A stretch of 53,236 nucleotides of DNA from Bacillus sp. J33 (GCF_000518885.1 NZ_JAEL01000032.1:1-53236); one strand, 5' to 3'; shown: positions 33,688-41,931, numbered from the stretch's first letter. Made by a program: numbers and translations. Notes: generated by a model not told the origin, from the sequence alone.

Positions 33688-33941
33688 TTGATAAGCTATT
33701 TCAAGCTTATCAAATTATCCTGGCACTGTCATCATTCTTTTTGCTTAGATGCTTTTATCAATGCAGCCGATGTGAGGCCCTTTAATTTCTGACAATACTT
33801 TGAACGGATTCGCCTTTGATAAGTTCAGCCATGCTTTTCGGCTTAAGTCTGCCATTTTCGCTTTGGCCGTACCTTTATAGACTATTATTAAAGATGGATT
33901 CTTCTGTCTGCAAAATACCCTTGGGAGCTTCTTCTCTTACA
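33688..33941. other. Gap between the thiW leader and the hydroxy-acid oxidase gene
   Basis: A TTTGATAAGCT-ATTTCA-AGCTTATCAAA stem (33688-33717 approx.) lies upstream of the thiW aptamer with no T-tract. A 36-codon minus-strand frame at 33745-33855 (MADLSRKAWLNLSK...) lacks a ribosome binding site and I could not relate it to a family; it could be a fragment of a lost gene. Confidence 0.35.
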
Positions 33942-35051
33942 CTATCTCAATAGCTGCAAACCGTCTATATACTTCAAGCTGCAAACCCCAGCCAAGGAAA
34001 GGGAGACTTTTGTTTCTTCTATAAAATTGGCAAGTACTTTTTCCACGCCAGCCTGCCCCCCAATGGCCAAGCCATACACATATGGCCTTCCCAGGCAAAT
34101 GGCATCCGCTCCCAGAGCCAGCGCCTTAACCACATCAGAGCCTCGGCGAATCCCACTGTCAAATAACACGGGTATCCGTCCATTGACTTCTTTTGAAATT
34201 GGTCCAAGGGCATCAATCGCCGCCGTCACGCCATCCAGCTGCCTGCCGCCATGATTGGAAACAATGATGCCATCTATCCCCTTTTCAACAGCAAGCTTTG
34301 CATCCTCCGGATGGAGGATGCCTTTTAATAGAATCGGCAAATTCGTTCTTTCTTTTAATCTCGCAACATGCTCCCAGCTTAATGTCGGGTGGTGAATATT
34401 ATCAAGAATCCCTTGAACCACGTCCCCATCTTTTAGAGAGCTCATGAATACCGGGTCAGATTCATAGTTTGCTTTTCCATAGCCGAGCTTTAAAGGGGAA
34501 AAATTATTCCTGAGATCCGCTTCCCTCCACCCCATCATGACTGTATCAACCGTTAAAACGATCGCTTCATATCCTGCTTCCTCCGCACGGCTCACCATAT
34601 TGAAAGCAGCCTCTTCATGATTGGACCAATAAAGCTGGAACCACTTTGAGCTGTTGCCGGTCGCTGCAGCGACTTCTTCTATAGAATAGCTGGATACTGT
34701 ACTTTGGATAAAAGGAATTCCATAAGTAGCCGCCGCTCTGGCAGAAGCAATTTCTCCCTCCTTATGTTCAAGGCGCTGCATTCCGATTGGCGCCAAAAAA
34801 ACCGGATAAGGATATGTCTTTCCGAAAAGAGTTACACTCGTATCAGGAACAGAAACGTCCCTCAGCATTCTGGGTACAATCGAATACTTTGCGAAGGATT
34901 CTGTATTTTTTCTCAGCGTTTCTTCCCCGCCTGCACCTGATTGGACATATCCAAATCCTCCAGCCCCCATTACCTTCTCTGCTTCTTTCTCCAGCCCTGC
35001 AAAAGAAATTGGGAAATTCTCTGCAAAGCTTATATTCTCTACCTTTGCCAT
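33942..35051 (-). CDS. FMN-dependent alpha-hydroxy-acid oxidase (lactate oxidase/monooxygenase type)
   Basis: 369 residues, complete for this TIM-barrel family. FLAPIGMQRLEHKEGE (about 82-97) and WFQLYWSNHEEA (about 137) are FMN/substrate contacts; SNHGGRQLDG (near 265) holds the catalytic His-Gly-Gly-Arg; PVLFDSGIRRGSDVVKALALGADAICLGRPYVYG is the C-terminal FMN-phosphate site. It oxidises an L-2-hydroxy acid, commonly lactate, with oxygen or another acceptor. WFQLYW favours the lactate 2-monooxygenase/oxidase branch, but substrate is uncertain. It has a weak ribosome binding site (GGAAAG) and stands alone. Confidence 0.85.
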   Translation of the reverse strand: MAKVENISFAENFPISFAGLEKEAEKVMGAGGFGYVQSGAGGEETLRKNTESFAKYSIVPRMLRDVSVPDTSVTLFGKTYPYPVFLAPIGMQRLEHKEGEIASARAAATYGIPFIQSTVSSYSIEEVAAATGNSSKWFQLYWSNHEEAAFNMVSRAEEAGYEAIVLTVDTVMMGWREADLRNNFSPLKLGYGKANYESDPVFMSSLKDGDVVQGILDNIHHPTLSWEHVARLKERTNLPILLKGILHPEDAKLAVEKGIDGIIVSNHGGRQLDGVTAAIDALGPISKEVNGRIPVLFDSGIRRGSDVVKALALGADAICLGRPYVYGLAIGGQAGVEKVLANFIEETKVSLSLAGVCSLKYIDGLQLLR

Positions 35052-35130
35052 CTTTCCAGCCTGCCTCTCTAATAATATTTAGAATTTATTGAAAATAATA
35101 TCACTTTTTTTGATTTAAGGAAACCGGCTG

Positions 35131-35229
35131 GCGTTTCGCGGATAAATTTAAGAATTCGCGGTTATATTCAATTTTTAGCGGATAAAATTAAAAATTTGCG
35201 GTTATATCAGAATTTTCGCTGATATATAG
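35131..35229. repeat. Phased 20-bp repeat array C (GCGGATAAA / GCGGTTATA alternating)
   Basis: GCG starts at 35138, 35158, 35178, 35198 and 35218: exactly 20 bp each. Units alternate between GCGGATAAA and GCGGTTATA, separated by AT-rich filler. It lies between divergent promoters of the oxidase and thioesterase genes. Confidence 0.88.
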
Positions 35230-35333
35230 TTCCCCCGGGATCCAGATCAACCAGAACTTCCATCAAAAAGCAGGGATTTCACGAAAAAATCGTGAATAAA
35301 ACATCATATCTTAACCGAATTGGAGTGTCCATA

Positions 35334-35705
35334 ATGCTAATTAAACAGCCCTTCGATGAATTTTTAAAATTTGAATATGATAGAGTCAGTGAAACTAATT
35401 TGAAAGTTACTTTACCCATCCAGCCGCTGTTCATCAACAGCGCTGGCCTTGTCCATGGCGGGATTATTTCCACACTGGCGGATGTGGCTATGGGGAATAT
35501 TTTTAAGCCCGATGAAAACCAAATACAGACAGTTGTCACCGCTGATTTAAAAGTCAGCTTTTTAAAGGGAGCAGCCGGCAAATGCCTGATGGCAGATGCC
35601 CACCTGGTGAAAAGAGGCCGTACCCTGAACCATACGGATTGCCTGATTTACAATGACCAGAATCAGCTGGTTGCCAAAGCATCTGGTATTTTTGCTTCCA
35701 TCTAG
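35334..35705 (+). CDS. PaaI/YdiI-family hotdog thioesterase
   Basis: 123 residues. The hotdog helix motif INSAGLVHGGIISTLADVAMG (about 34-54, with the conserved HGG) and VTADLKVSFLKGA are characteristic of acyl-CoA thioesterases of the PaaI group. The ATG at 35334 (TTGGAG eight bases upstream) is preferred to an upstream in-frame start at 35292. It would hydrolyse a cytoplasmic acyl- or aryl-CoA; the natural substrate is unknown. It is followed at about 90 bp by the broken DUF2512 gene. Confidence 0.85.
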   Translation: MLIKQPFDEFLKFEYDRVSETNLKVTLPIQPLFINSAGLVHGGIISTLADVAMGNIFKPDENQIQTVVTADLKVSFLKGAAGKCLMADAHLVKRGRTLNHTDCLIYNDQNQLVAKASGIFASI

Positions 35706-35794
35706 CAAATTATAACCAATTATCTGAAAACCCCCGATTATTCTATCGATTTCAGGGCAGAGTTTCATAGACAACGATGGGGAGGGATTTCAAC

Positions 35795-36175
35795 ATGGAA
35801 CATGTAAAAGCAATTGTCATTAAATTTGTAATGATCACAGCGGTTTTGGGAATTGTCTTAACCGGATTTTTTGATATTGGATTTACCGAAACACTGATCA
35901 TTAGCTTTATTCTGACGCTTGCAGCCTATGTTCTCGGTGACATAATGATCTTCCGAATGGCTGGCGGCAAAACCGAACATGGAAAAAAGAAATGCTCTTG
36001 CCACATTTTCCGATATTGGCTTTGCCTTTTTTGCCATCTGGCTTTTAGAGGAGATGATCGTTGCCTGACAAGACGGACTTGCATCGGCAGCCATTGGTTT
36101 CTGCCCTAATCATCGTTACAGGAATGGTTCTACCATGGGTACCTGGATAAACGTATTTTTCATGACAATGAATAA
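35795..36175 (+). pseudogene. DUF2512 (YndM-like) membrane protein gene broken by frameshifts
   Basis: A good ribosome binding site (GGGAGGG) and ATG start a frame with two membrane segments (MEHVKAIVIKFVMITAVLG, LAAYVLGDIMIF) as in DUF2512. Near 35985 the frame must shift to continue into NALATFSDIGFAFFAIWLLE, which hits TGA; a third frame gives SALIIVTGMVLPWV and a further shift HGYLDKRIFHDNE before TAA at 36175. Each piece matches the order expected for the family. At least three frame changes indicate a genuine pseudogene rather than one sequencing error. Confidence 0.75.
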
Positions 36176-36182
36176 GCGGCTA

Positions 36183-36209
36183 AGGAAGCCAAAATGGCCT
36201 CCTTTTTAC
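36183..36209. terminator. Stem-loop between the DUF2512 remnant and the VTT gene
   Basis: GGAAGCCA-AAA-TGGCCTCC followed by TTTTT on the plus strand; bulged stem. It overlaps the last codons of the convergent gene. Confidence 0.55.
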
Positions 36210-37045
36210 ATTTCCGCTGATTTATTCCCCCTTCTTTTTATGATAAAAGAAATAAAGAGCCCTGCTCCGATCAGCAGAGAGCATACAAGAATAACCTGTG
36301 AACCAGATAGCGAAAGCAGCTTTGCCAGGTAGACAGAATAGGCTAGAAGCAAAGAAGTGGCCAATTTTGAAATCGCTGCAATACTTAGGAACTTTCTAAA
36401 AGATACTCCCCCAATTCCAGCTCCGACACAAATAATTTCATCTGGAAGTACCGGGATAACGAACAGCATCAGCAGGAGCAGGGTTTCATTTTTTCCCACA
36501 TATTTCTGATATGTTTCGAGATGATGTTCTTTAATAAACCTGGATATAACCTTTATTCCGCTGATTCTCGCAAACCAAAACATGGCTGTAATTCCTGAAA
36601 TAGTTCCTGCAAATCCAATTAAAGCAGCAGAGGCTGGCCCAAAAACCGCACTTCCGGCAGGAATGGTAATCGCTTCAGGAAGAGGAAGCAAAATCGGCTG
36701 AAGAAAGCAAATGGTAAAAAAGAGGATTTTCCCTGCACTGTTATATTCGCGCAGCACACTTTCAAGGCCATATGCATCCGTCAGAACAAGCACCTTAGTT
36801 AAATAGAAAGTTATAAAAACAATCAGCAGCAAGGCGAGTAAATACATTAGTGCTGTCCTGCAGAATTTCATCAGTGACAACTTGCCGGCAGAAATTAAGT
36901 AGAGGTCCATCAGCAAAACACCAGCCATGCCATAAATAAAAATACCTTTATAAACCGGAAGCATGGTCGGCATACAATAATACAAGATATAAGCTGCTAT
37001 TAGAACCAATAGCACATGCAAGCCCGCTTCTATTTTTATATTCAT
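36206..37045 (-). CDS. VTT-domain (TVP38/TMEM64/DedA-like) membrane protein
   Basis: 279 residues, about seven membrane segments. The VTT core lies at about 105-235: FLQPILLPLPEAITIPAGSAVFGP with the conserved proline-rich re-entrant loop, GTISGITAMFWFARISG, and VIPVLPDEIICVGAGIGGVSFRKFLSIA. Such proteins act in lipid scrambling or membrane homeostasis; no specific role is assigned. It has an extra N-terminal hydrophobic region (about 1-75) compared with short TVP38 proteins. GGGGA stands before the ATG. Confidence 0.75.
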   Translation of the reverse strand: MNIKIEAGLHVLLVLIAAYILYYCMPTMLPVYKGIFIYGMAGVLLMDLYLISAGKLSLMKFCRTALMYLLALLLIVFITFYLTKVLVLTDAYGLESVLREYNSAGKILFFTICFLQPILLPLPEAITIPAGSAVFGPASAALIGFAGTISGITAMFWFARISGIKVISRFIKEHHLETYQKYVGKNETLLLLMLFVIPVLPDEIICVGAGIGGVSFRKFLSIAAISKLATSLLLAYSVYLAKLLSLSGSQVILVCSLLIGAGLFISFIIKRRGNKSAEM

Positions 37046-37147
37046 ACAATTTCCCCATATACACTTTTCTTAACTTCAGTTTAGATAAAGCCCAAGGAAA
37101 CCTTAAGATGCTTCAGCATTAAATTTCACTAAGACCTGCGGCTTAGA

Positions 37148-37182
37148 AAAACAAAAGCAGAGGCTGATCTCCCCTGCTTTAA
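37148..37182 (-). terminator. Terminator of the 45-aa gene
   Basis: AAAAGCAGAGG...CCCCTGCTTT; on the minus strand the stem is followed by TTTTGTTTTT. Confidence 0.7.
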
Positions 37183-37188
37183 AACCTC

Positions 37189-37326
37189 CTAATACTCGAT
37201 CTCATCATAGTCCTTTGGCTGAGGAATCGGCTGGCCGCTCTCATGCTTAGCAAACTCATTGATGAGCTGCTGCTCTTCAGTTAGAGTATTTTTAGGCTTT
37301 TCATTATGCTGATTTTGTTTTTTCAA
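37189..37326 (-). CDS. Small hydrophilic protein (45 aa)
   Basis: TTG start at 37326 with AAAGGGGA seven bases upstream, a clean 45-codon frame, and a terminator directly after the stop. The product begins MKKQNQHNEKPKNTLTEEQQ and ends PIPQPKDYDEIEY: charged, without membrane segments, likely disordered. I do not recognise a family. Ribosome binding site, start, stop and terminator together make it a believable gene. Confidence 0.6.
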   Translation of the reverse strand: MKKQNQHNEKPKNTLTEEQQLINEFAKHESGQPIPQPKDYDEIEY

Positions 37327-37403
37327 TATAATTTCCCCTTTCAAGTGTTCTTAACATTAATATGCTCACTTTTAAGGGAATCAACCAACCTGTTTAACCT
37401 ATA

Positions 37404-37823
37404 TTAGTCCCAATAAGGCTCGATTTGCCCCCGGATTTCCCCGTCTGGAAATTGGGCTGTATGGGCGTTAACATAGGTCTTTCCATCCCTCATTAGGTCA
37501 ATCAGAACAGATAGAGGTTTTCCTTCTAATGGGCCTACAAGATCTTTAGCTGTAATAACTCCTTCAACTACTCCCTTTTTAACACTTATGTCAGGATCAA
37601 TTAAGCCAAAGAGAAAAGCAACTACCGGGCCGTTCATACCCCTTCTTCCTAAATGAATATGGGCTTGTGTAAAGTTTTTAAGATTATTGACTTCAAGCCG
37701 GTAGCCCATTTTCTTTTCATCCTGGCTCACTTTAAATTTTGCCATCCCAAAAGCATCTGTACGGACTGGCGGCACTTCTTCAGAACCTTTTAGCCTGGCA
37801 AAAAAAAGCCGATTTTCGTCCAT
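37404..37823 (-). CDS. CHRD-domain protein
   Basis: 139 residues. The CHRD domain occupies nearly all of it: FFARLKGSEEVPPVRTDAFG (6-25), AHIHLGRRGMNGPVVAFLFG (near 61-80) and TYVNAHTAQFPDGEIRGQI (near 116-134) are the signature blocks. No signal peptide is visible, so this version seems cytoplasmic or released otherwise. Function unknown. The ATG at 37823 has AGGAGG upstream; the longer frame to 37955 runs into the leader and is rejected. Confidence 0.88.
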   Translation of the reverse strand: MDENRLFFARLKGSEEVPPVRTDAFGMAKFKVSQDEKKMGYRLEVNNLKNFTQAHIHLGRRGMNGPVVAFLFGLIDPDISVKKGVVEGVITAKDLVGPLEGKPLSVLIDLMRDGKTYVNAHTAQFPDGEIRGQIEPYWD

Positions 37824-37991
37824 TCTTACACCTCCTAACCGATACCTCAATTTAATGATATATTTTATGCCAGTATCGTCAGGATTGTCTCTGCAATATA
37901 GTGTAAAATCGTCTATTTTCATGAAAAATGGAGGGATTTTAGCCTTTTCCGCCAATTCATTAAGGAAAGCTGATTACAAAGGAGGTCTAGC

Positions 37992-38393
37992 ATGTCCACA
38001 TTTATTTTTCATATTGCCACAGTCGAGATTCCGGTAACCGATTTGAATCGATCAGTTGCATTTTATGCAGATGTTCTTGGAGTGAAGGCGGAATTTAAAG
38101 GAGAGAAGAATGCAATGCTCAGTTTTCAAGCGAAGGGTGTTCCAACGATCTTCCTTGTTGAAACAGACGAACAGAAATCTCTTTCCTTCGTTAATTCCAA
38201 TGATGGCGTGGAGCACAGCGTTATTGACTTTTACACACCATCTTTAAAAGAATTTCACGAATGGCTTCAGAAAAAAAACGTTGAAGTTGGGCCGCTCAAC
38301 ATTAATCAGGAGCATGGCCTTGGCGGATTTGGCTTTAAAGATCCTGACGGCAACCTGCTCAGTGCCTGCAACGTAGTGCATAAGGGGCAATAA
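37992..38393 (+). CDS. VOC/glyoxalase-family protein
   Basis: 133 residues. Vicinal-oxygen-chelate fold with two beta-alpha-beta-beta-beta units: VEIPVTDLNRSVAFYADVLGV (12-32) and the C-terminal GFGFKDPDGNLLSACN (near 112-127), whose GxxDPDGN signature is typical. Metal-binding residues cannot be assigned firmly. Substrate unknown; such proteins include glyoxalases, dioxygenases and fosfomycin/bleomycin resistance proteins. AAAGGAGG precedes the ATG. Single gene with a terminator. Confidence 0.82.
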   Translation: MSTFIFHIATVEIPVTDLNRSVAFYADVLGVKAEFKGEKNAMLSFQAKGVPTIFLVETDEQKSLSFVNSNDGVEHSVIDFYTPSLKEFHEWLQKKNVEVGPLNINQEHGLGGFGFKDPDGNLLSACNVVHKGQ

Positions 38394-38422
38394 AGCTCGC
38401 TGATTATCGGCGAGCTTTTTTT
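38394..38422 (+). terminator. Terminator after the VOC gene
   Basis: AAGCTCGC-TGATTATC-GGCGAGCTT followed by TTTTT. Confidence 0.85.
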
Positions 38423-38427
38423 AATGC

Positions 38428-38526
38428 TTACTTTTTAAAAAGCCTATTCAATAAAAACACTCCGCCGCCAATAAGCACCAAAATCACAATTAGAATCAAG
38501 CCTGGTACGCCTATGTTCATTAGCAT
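38428..38526 (-). CDS. 32-aa TatA-like single-span membrane peptide
   Basis: The frame begins MLMNIGVPGLILIVILVLIG and ends FLLNRLFKK. The first part is strikingly like the N-terminus of the TatA at 43570-43776 ([20 protein letters not shown]), but the amphipathic helix and C-terminal tail are missing. GGGGG lies upstream of the ATG as a possible ribosome binding site. It could be a truncated tatA duplicate still read as a membrane peptide, or an independent small protein. Shares the terminator stem at 38394-38422 on its 3' side. Confidence 0.5.
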   Translation of the reverse strand: MLMNIGVPGLILIVILVLIGGGVFLLNRLFKK

Positions 38527-38730
38527 ATTTTCGCCCCCATCATTCTCAACTAAATTCCGCCACTAATACTAGCACATTGTATTAAATTGGGAACTGAAGA
38601 ATTCTGAAAATTTCATGTCCCTTTAGCTAAAAATAAGACTCGCGCCCTATCCTAAATTACGGCGGAGGCTGATATGGACAATCTTTTCTCCCTGCTACAC
38701 TAATAAAGTGTTTAAAAAGGAGGGAAACGG

Positions 38731-39228
38731 TTGAAAAAACTAGGCACAAAAGCCACTAGATGGCTAAAAATTCTTCATATTGTCCTCGTTTCATTATTTT
38801 TCGGCGGCATCATGAGTTCACTTGTCTTACATTTCACCATGGAAATGGCCGCTTATGGCCAAACCCTGGAGCTATATAAAAATGTGGTAACCATCAGCGA
38901 CTACATTGTACGAACTGGCGCTGTAGGTACTTTATTAGTTGGCATCATCTATGGATTCTTTACCAATTGGGGATTTTTCAAGCACAGATGGGTTACTGTC
39001 AAATGGATTCTTTTTATAATCCAAACTGTCGTTGGCATTAATATCGTCGATGAATTGATGATGGAAAATATGGCTTTGCTTGAGGCAGAAGGCAGCAAGG
39101 CGTTAACGAATCCTGTTTTTATTGATAATCATACTAATCGCCAGTACGCTGTCTATTTTCAAATAGCCGTTACCCTGTTTATCTTTGCAATCTCTGTTTT
39201 AAGGCCGTGGAAAAAGAAAAAGCAATAA
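38731..39228 (+). CDS. Four-span membrane protein, DUF2269-like
   Basis: 165 residues, four membrane segments (about 12-34, 60-80, 88-110, 140-160) and a basic C-terminus. WLKILHIVLVSLFFGGIMSSLV near the start with a histidine in the first helix recalls DUF2269/CopD-like membrane proteins that may bind haem or metal, but the link is weak. The start is a TTG at 38731 with AAGGAGGG at good distance. No operon partner. Confidence 0.65.
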   Translation: MKKLGTKATRWLKILHIVLVSLFFGGIMSSLVLHFTMEMAAYGQTLELYKNVVTISDYIVRTGAVGTLLVGIIYGFFTNWGFFKHRWVTVKWILFIIQTVVGINIVDELMMENMALLEAEGSKALTNPVFIDNHTNRQYAVYFQIAVTLFIFAISVLRPWKKKKQ

Positions 39229-39232
39229 TAAA

Positions 39233-39262
39233 ATGCAGTGCCTCCACTGCCATTTTTTCTAT
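39233..39262. terminator. Terminator between convergent genes
   Basis: GCAGTG-CCTC-CACTGC stem with A's on the left and TTTTTT on the right. Confidence 0.7.
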
Positions 39263-40218
39263 TGGGCAAGAGCAGCTTCCAGAAATTCTTTCAGCTTCTC
39301 CTGGTATTCCTGCTCTGCCACCGTATACCCATCTGTATGCCCTGCTCCCGGCACGATCCACAGCTCTTTCTTCCCGCCGGCTTTCCCGTAAATCTCATAC
39401 GCCATATCCGTCGGCACCAGATCGTCACGATCCCCATGGATGATGAACAGCGGAAGCTTATTTTTCCTCACCTGCTCAATGGCCGATGCTTCTCTAAACG
39501 AGTATCCCGCTCTGATTTTTGTAAACACGCTTGTGATCTGCATCAAAGGGAAAGATGGCAAATGGTACATATGCTTCAGCTGATGGGCCAGCTCTTCATA
39601 AACTGTTGTATAGCCGCTGTCCGCAATAATCCCCTTCACTTCACTTGGAAGGTCTTCACCACTAGCCATCAATACAGTTGCCGCCCCCATTGAAAATCCA
39701 TGAAGGAAAATGCTGGTTCCCCCTTTTTCCTTCTTCAATAAATCAATCCATTGGAGGTAATCTTTCCGCTCATGCCAGCCATATCCGATATAATCGCCAT
39801 CGCTTTCCCCGTGCCCTCTGGCATCAGGTTTCAGTACATCATATCCCAGTTCATAATAAAACTTAGTAATACCGGGCATCTGCCTGCTATTCCCCTTATA
39901 GCCATGAGCCAGAATCACTGCTTTTCCATCGGAATCCGGATTTTTCAAAAAGAGCGCCTTAAGCTTAAGGCCATCTGCAGAGGTAATCTCAAGCTGTTCA
40001 AAGGTCTGCTCCTCCGTCCACTTCAGGACGTCCTCCAGCTTCGCCTGCTGCTCCTCCTCAAATGCAGCGCTGGCAGTATGTGCTTCCCCGCTGTATAACT
40101 CAACCGGTTCATGGCTTCGGTTTATTGCCACATTATAAAAATAATTCCCTGCACCCAGCAATGCTGCCGATAATAAAATAATCACACTGCCGGCTATCCA
40201 AATGATTCTCTTTTTCAT
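39259..40218 (-). CDS. Membrane-anchored alpha/beta hydrolase (YqkD-like)
   Basis: 319 residues. One N-terminal membrane segment (6-28) anchors an extracellular alpha/beta-hydrolase domain: oxyanion region LAHGYKGNSRQ near 103, nucleophile elbow GFSMG (Ser near 175), acid in IHGDRDDLVP near 262 and catalytic His in GAGHTDGY near 295. It resembles B. subtilis YqkD. Substrate is unknown (esterase/peptidase group). AAAGGAG lies eight bases before the ATG. Palindrome copy 4 lies 55 bp upstream. Confidence 0.82.
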   Translation of the reverse strand: MKKRIIWIAGSVIILLSAALLGAGNYFYNVAINRSHEPVELYSGEAHTASAAFEEEQQAKLEDVLKWTEEQTFEQLEITSADGLKLKALFLKNPDSDGKAVILAHGYKGNSRQMPGITKFYYELGYDVLKPDARGHGESDGDYIGYGWHERKDYLQWIDLLKKEKGGTSIFLHGFSMGAATVLMASGEDLPSEVKGIIADSGYTTVYEELAHQLKHMYHLPSFPLMQITSVFTKIRAGYSFREASAIEQVRKNKLPLFIIHGDRDDLVPTDMAYEIYGKAGGKKELWIVPGAGHTDGYTVAEQEYQEKLKEFLEAALAQ

Positions 40219-40272
40219 TCATGACTCTCCTTTTCACATTTCCATTACCCCTTGTCCGCCAACGGCCTTACT

Positions 40273-40298
40273 CATTCAATCAAACGTTTGACTGAATG
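40273..40298. repeat. Palindrome copy 4 (variant AATCAAACGTTTGACT)
   Basis: 26-bp dyad with a single mismatched pair, between the divergent starts of the hydrolase and acetyltransferase genes. This is one of the two copies located where an operator would be expected. Confidence 0.8.
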
Positions 40299-40401
40299 GG
40301 AATCTGTGATTTTTTATTCCTTATGTAAAACTTATTTAATTTAATATATATTTATAATATCAAGGATTAATATCCACATTTGGAAAATGAAAGGAAAACT
40401 G

Positions 40402-40956
40402 ATGATTAAATTAGAACCCTTTACAAAAGAAGATTTTAAGCTCCTCATTAGCTGGATAACCACGCCAGAACTATTGGTTCAATGGAGCGGTGCCCATTTC
40501 AAATATCCGCTTGATCACAGCCAGCTGGAAACATATATCAGCTCGGCCAATCAAGAAAACAGCTCTGAATACATTTTTAAAGTAATCGAAGCTGAAACTG
40601 GCGATGTGATCGGACACATTTCCCTTGGCAGAATTGACCGCGTGAACGAAACTGCACGAGTAGGAAAGGTGTTTGTCAGCCCTGCTGCACGCGGAAAAGG
40701 CTATGCCTCCCAAATGATTCAGCAAATACTCTTCCTGGCCTTCAAAGATCTAAAGTTAAATAGAGTGAGTCTTGGAGTGTTTGATTTTAATAGGGGAGCA
40801 TTCAGAATCTACGAAAAAGCAGGTTTCCAAAAAGAAGGGCTGCTTAGGCAAACGAATAAAGTAGCAGGGGAATATTGGAACTTGATCGAAATGGGAATTC
40901 TTCGTTCTGAATGGCTTGACCAGACTGGTATTGGCACTAATCAATCAAACGTTTGA
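40402..40956 (+). CDS. GNAT-family N-acetyltransferase (RimJ/RimL-like)
   Basis: 184 residues. GNAT motif A VGKVFVSPAARGKGYASQMIQQI (near 88-110) holds the acetyl-CoA loop (RGKGYA), motif B LNRVSLGVFDFNRGAFRIYEKAGFQKEG follows. The product probably acetylates an amine, a ribosomal protein or an antibiotic; substrate unknown. The ATG at 40402 has AAAGGA upstream. The last codons and TGA lie inside palindrome copy 5, so NQSNV at the C-terminus is encoded by the palindrome. Confidence 0.85.
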   Translation: MIKLEPFTKEDFKLLISWITTPELLVQWSGAHFKYPLDHSQLETYISSANQENSSEYIFKVIEAETGDVIGHISLGRIDRVNETARVGKVFVSPAARGKGYASQMIQQILFLAFKDLKLNRVSLGVFDFNRGAFRIYEKAGFQKEGLLRQTNKVAGEYWNLIEMGILRSEWLDQTGIGTNQSNV

Positions 40957-40960
40957 TTGA
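40941..40960. repeat. Palindrome copy 5 (perfect 20 bp), core AATCAAACGTTTGATT
   Basis: Overlaps the stop codon of the acetyltransferase gene and is followed immediately by A6 and a terminator stem. Confidence 0.8.
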
Positions 40961-40965
40961 AAAAA

Positions 40966-41001
40966 GAAGCTCTGCCGGCTTAATGGCAGAGCTTTTATTC
41001 G
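40966..41001 (+). terminator. Terminator after the acetyltransferase gene
   Basis: AAGCTCTGCC-GGCTTAAT-GGCAGAGCTT followed by TTATT. Confidence 0.75.
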
Positions 41002-41110
41002 GCATATTATTGTCCATCATATGAATTCCTCTTTACCCTATCCAGATGGAAAAAACGTCCCATTATCAATAGCAGCCCCTTACCGAAAGATTCATCAACA
41101 CCCAAAATAT

Positions 41111-41147
41111 CAAAAGCAAGGCAGAGAATCTTCCGCCTTGCTTTTAT
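41111..41147 (-). terminator. Terminator after the TerC gene
   Basis: AAAAGCAAGGC...GCCTTGCTTTT stem (with a small bulge); on the minus strand the stem ends in TTTTGAT. Confidence 0.7.
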
Positions 41148-41148
41148 A

Positions 41149-41931
41149 CTAGCTAGCTTTCTCCTCAGCCGGAACATCCTGCTTTTCTTTGGAGAGAAAC
41201 CATCCAGCCAGCGCAATCAGAATTAAGACCGCATAGAAGGTGATTTTCCATTCAGGCGACTTGGCAAATCCTTCAGGCAGAATAGCCAATGCCGGATGGG
41301 ACATTGTATAGACTGCCAATTTAACGCCAACCCAGCCGACAATCCCGAAAGCCGCAATCTCAAGCCCTGGTCTTTTATGCAGCAGATCCACGAAGAAGTT
41401 AGCCGCAAAGCGCATGATGATTAATCCGATCATTCCGCCTGCAAAAATCACCAGGAACTTTCCGCCATCAAGTCCGCCTATATGCCCGAGCCCTGAATCC
41501 GGAAGCGCCACAGCCAGTGCTACGGCCGCCAGGATCGAATCAACGGCAAACGCAATATCAGCAAGCTCGACTTTTAAAACGGTCATCCAAAAGCCTGATT
41601 TTTTCTTTTCTTTCGTAATTTTTGCTTCTTCCTCACCTTTTTTTACAATTACTTTTCTCAAAATATGATTAGCTGCGATGAAAAGAAGGTAGAGCGCTCC
41701 AATTGCCTGCACCTGCCAAACGTCTACTAAAAACGAGATTGCAAACAAGGATCCAAAGCGGAAAATAAACGCTCCAGCCAAACCATAAAACAAAGCCTTC
41801 TTCCTCTGCTTTTCCGGAAGATGCTTCACCATAATTGCTAAAACAAGCGCATTGTCAGCTGCCAGCAGCCCTTCCAATGCGATCAGCAGCAATAATACCC
41901 ATCCGTACTCAAGCAAAAGTGATAATTCCAT
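41149..41931 (-). CDS. TerC-family manganese exporter (YkoY/YceF, MeeY/MeeF-like)
   Basis: 260 residues, about seven to eight membrane segments. TerC signatures: LEGLLAADNALVLAIM near 20-35 and VELADIAFAVDSILAA near 120-136, each with the conserved acidic residues expected to bind the metal, and ALYLLFIAANHIL near 77. Bacillus members export manganese, partly to metallate secreted enzymes. The Mn-sensing yybP-ykoY riboswitch upstream (42226-42326) strongly supports this. AAGGGAGGG precedes the ATG. It is the second gene after the riboswitch, 14 bp behind the FbpB-like gene. Confidence 0.9.
   Translation of the reverse strand: MELSLLLEYGWVLLLLIALEGLLAADNALVLAIMVKHLPEKQRKKALFYGLAGAFIFRFGSLFAISFLVDVWQVQAIGALYLLFIAANHILRKVIVKKGEEEAKITKEKKKSGFWMTVLKVELADIAFAVDSILAAVALAVALPDSGLGHIGGLDGGKFLVIFAGGMIGLIIMRFAANFFVDLLHKRPGLEIAAFGIVGWVGVKLAVYTMSHPALAILPEGFAKSPEWKITFYAVLILIALAGWFLSKEKQDVPAEEKAS

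Noticed and set aside
33745..33855. 36-codon minus-strand frame MADLSRKAWLNLSK...
   Set aside because: No ribosome binding site and no family recognised; kept only as a note in the intergenic entry.
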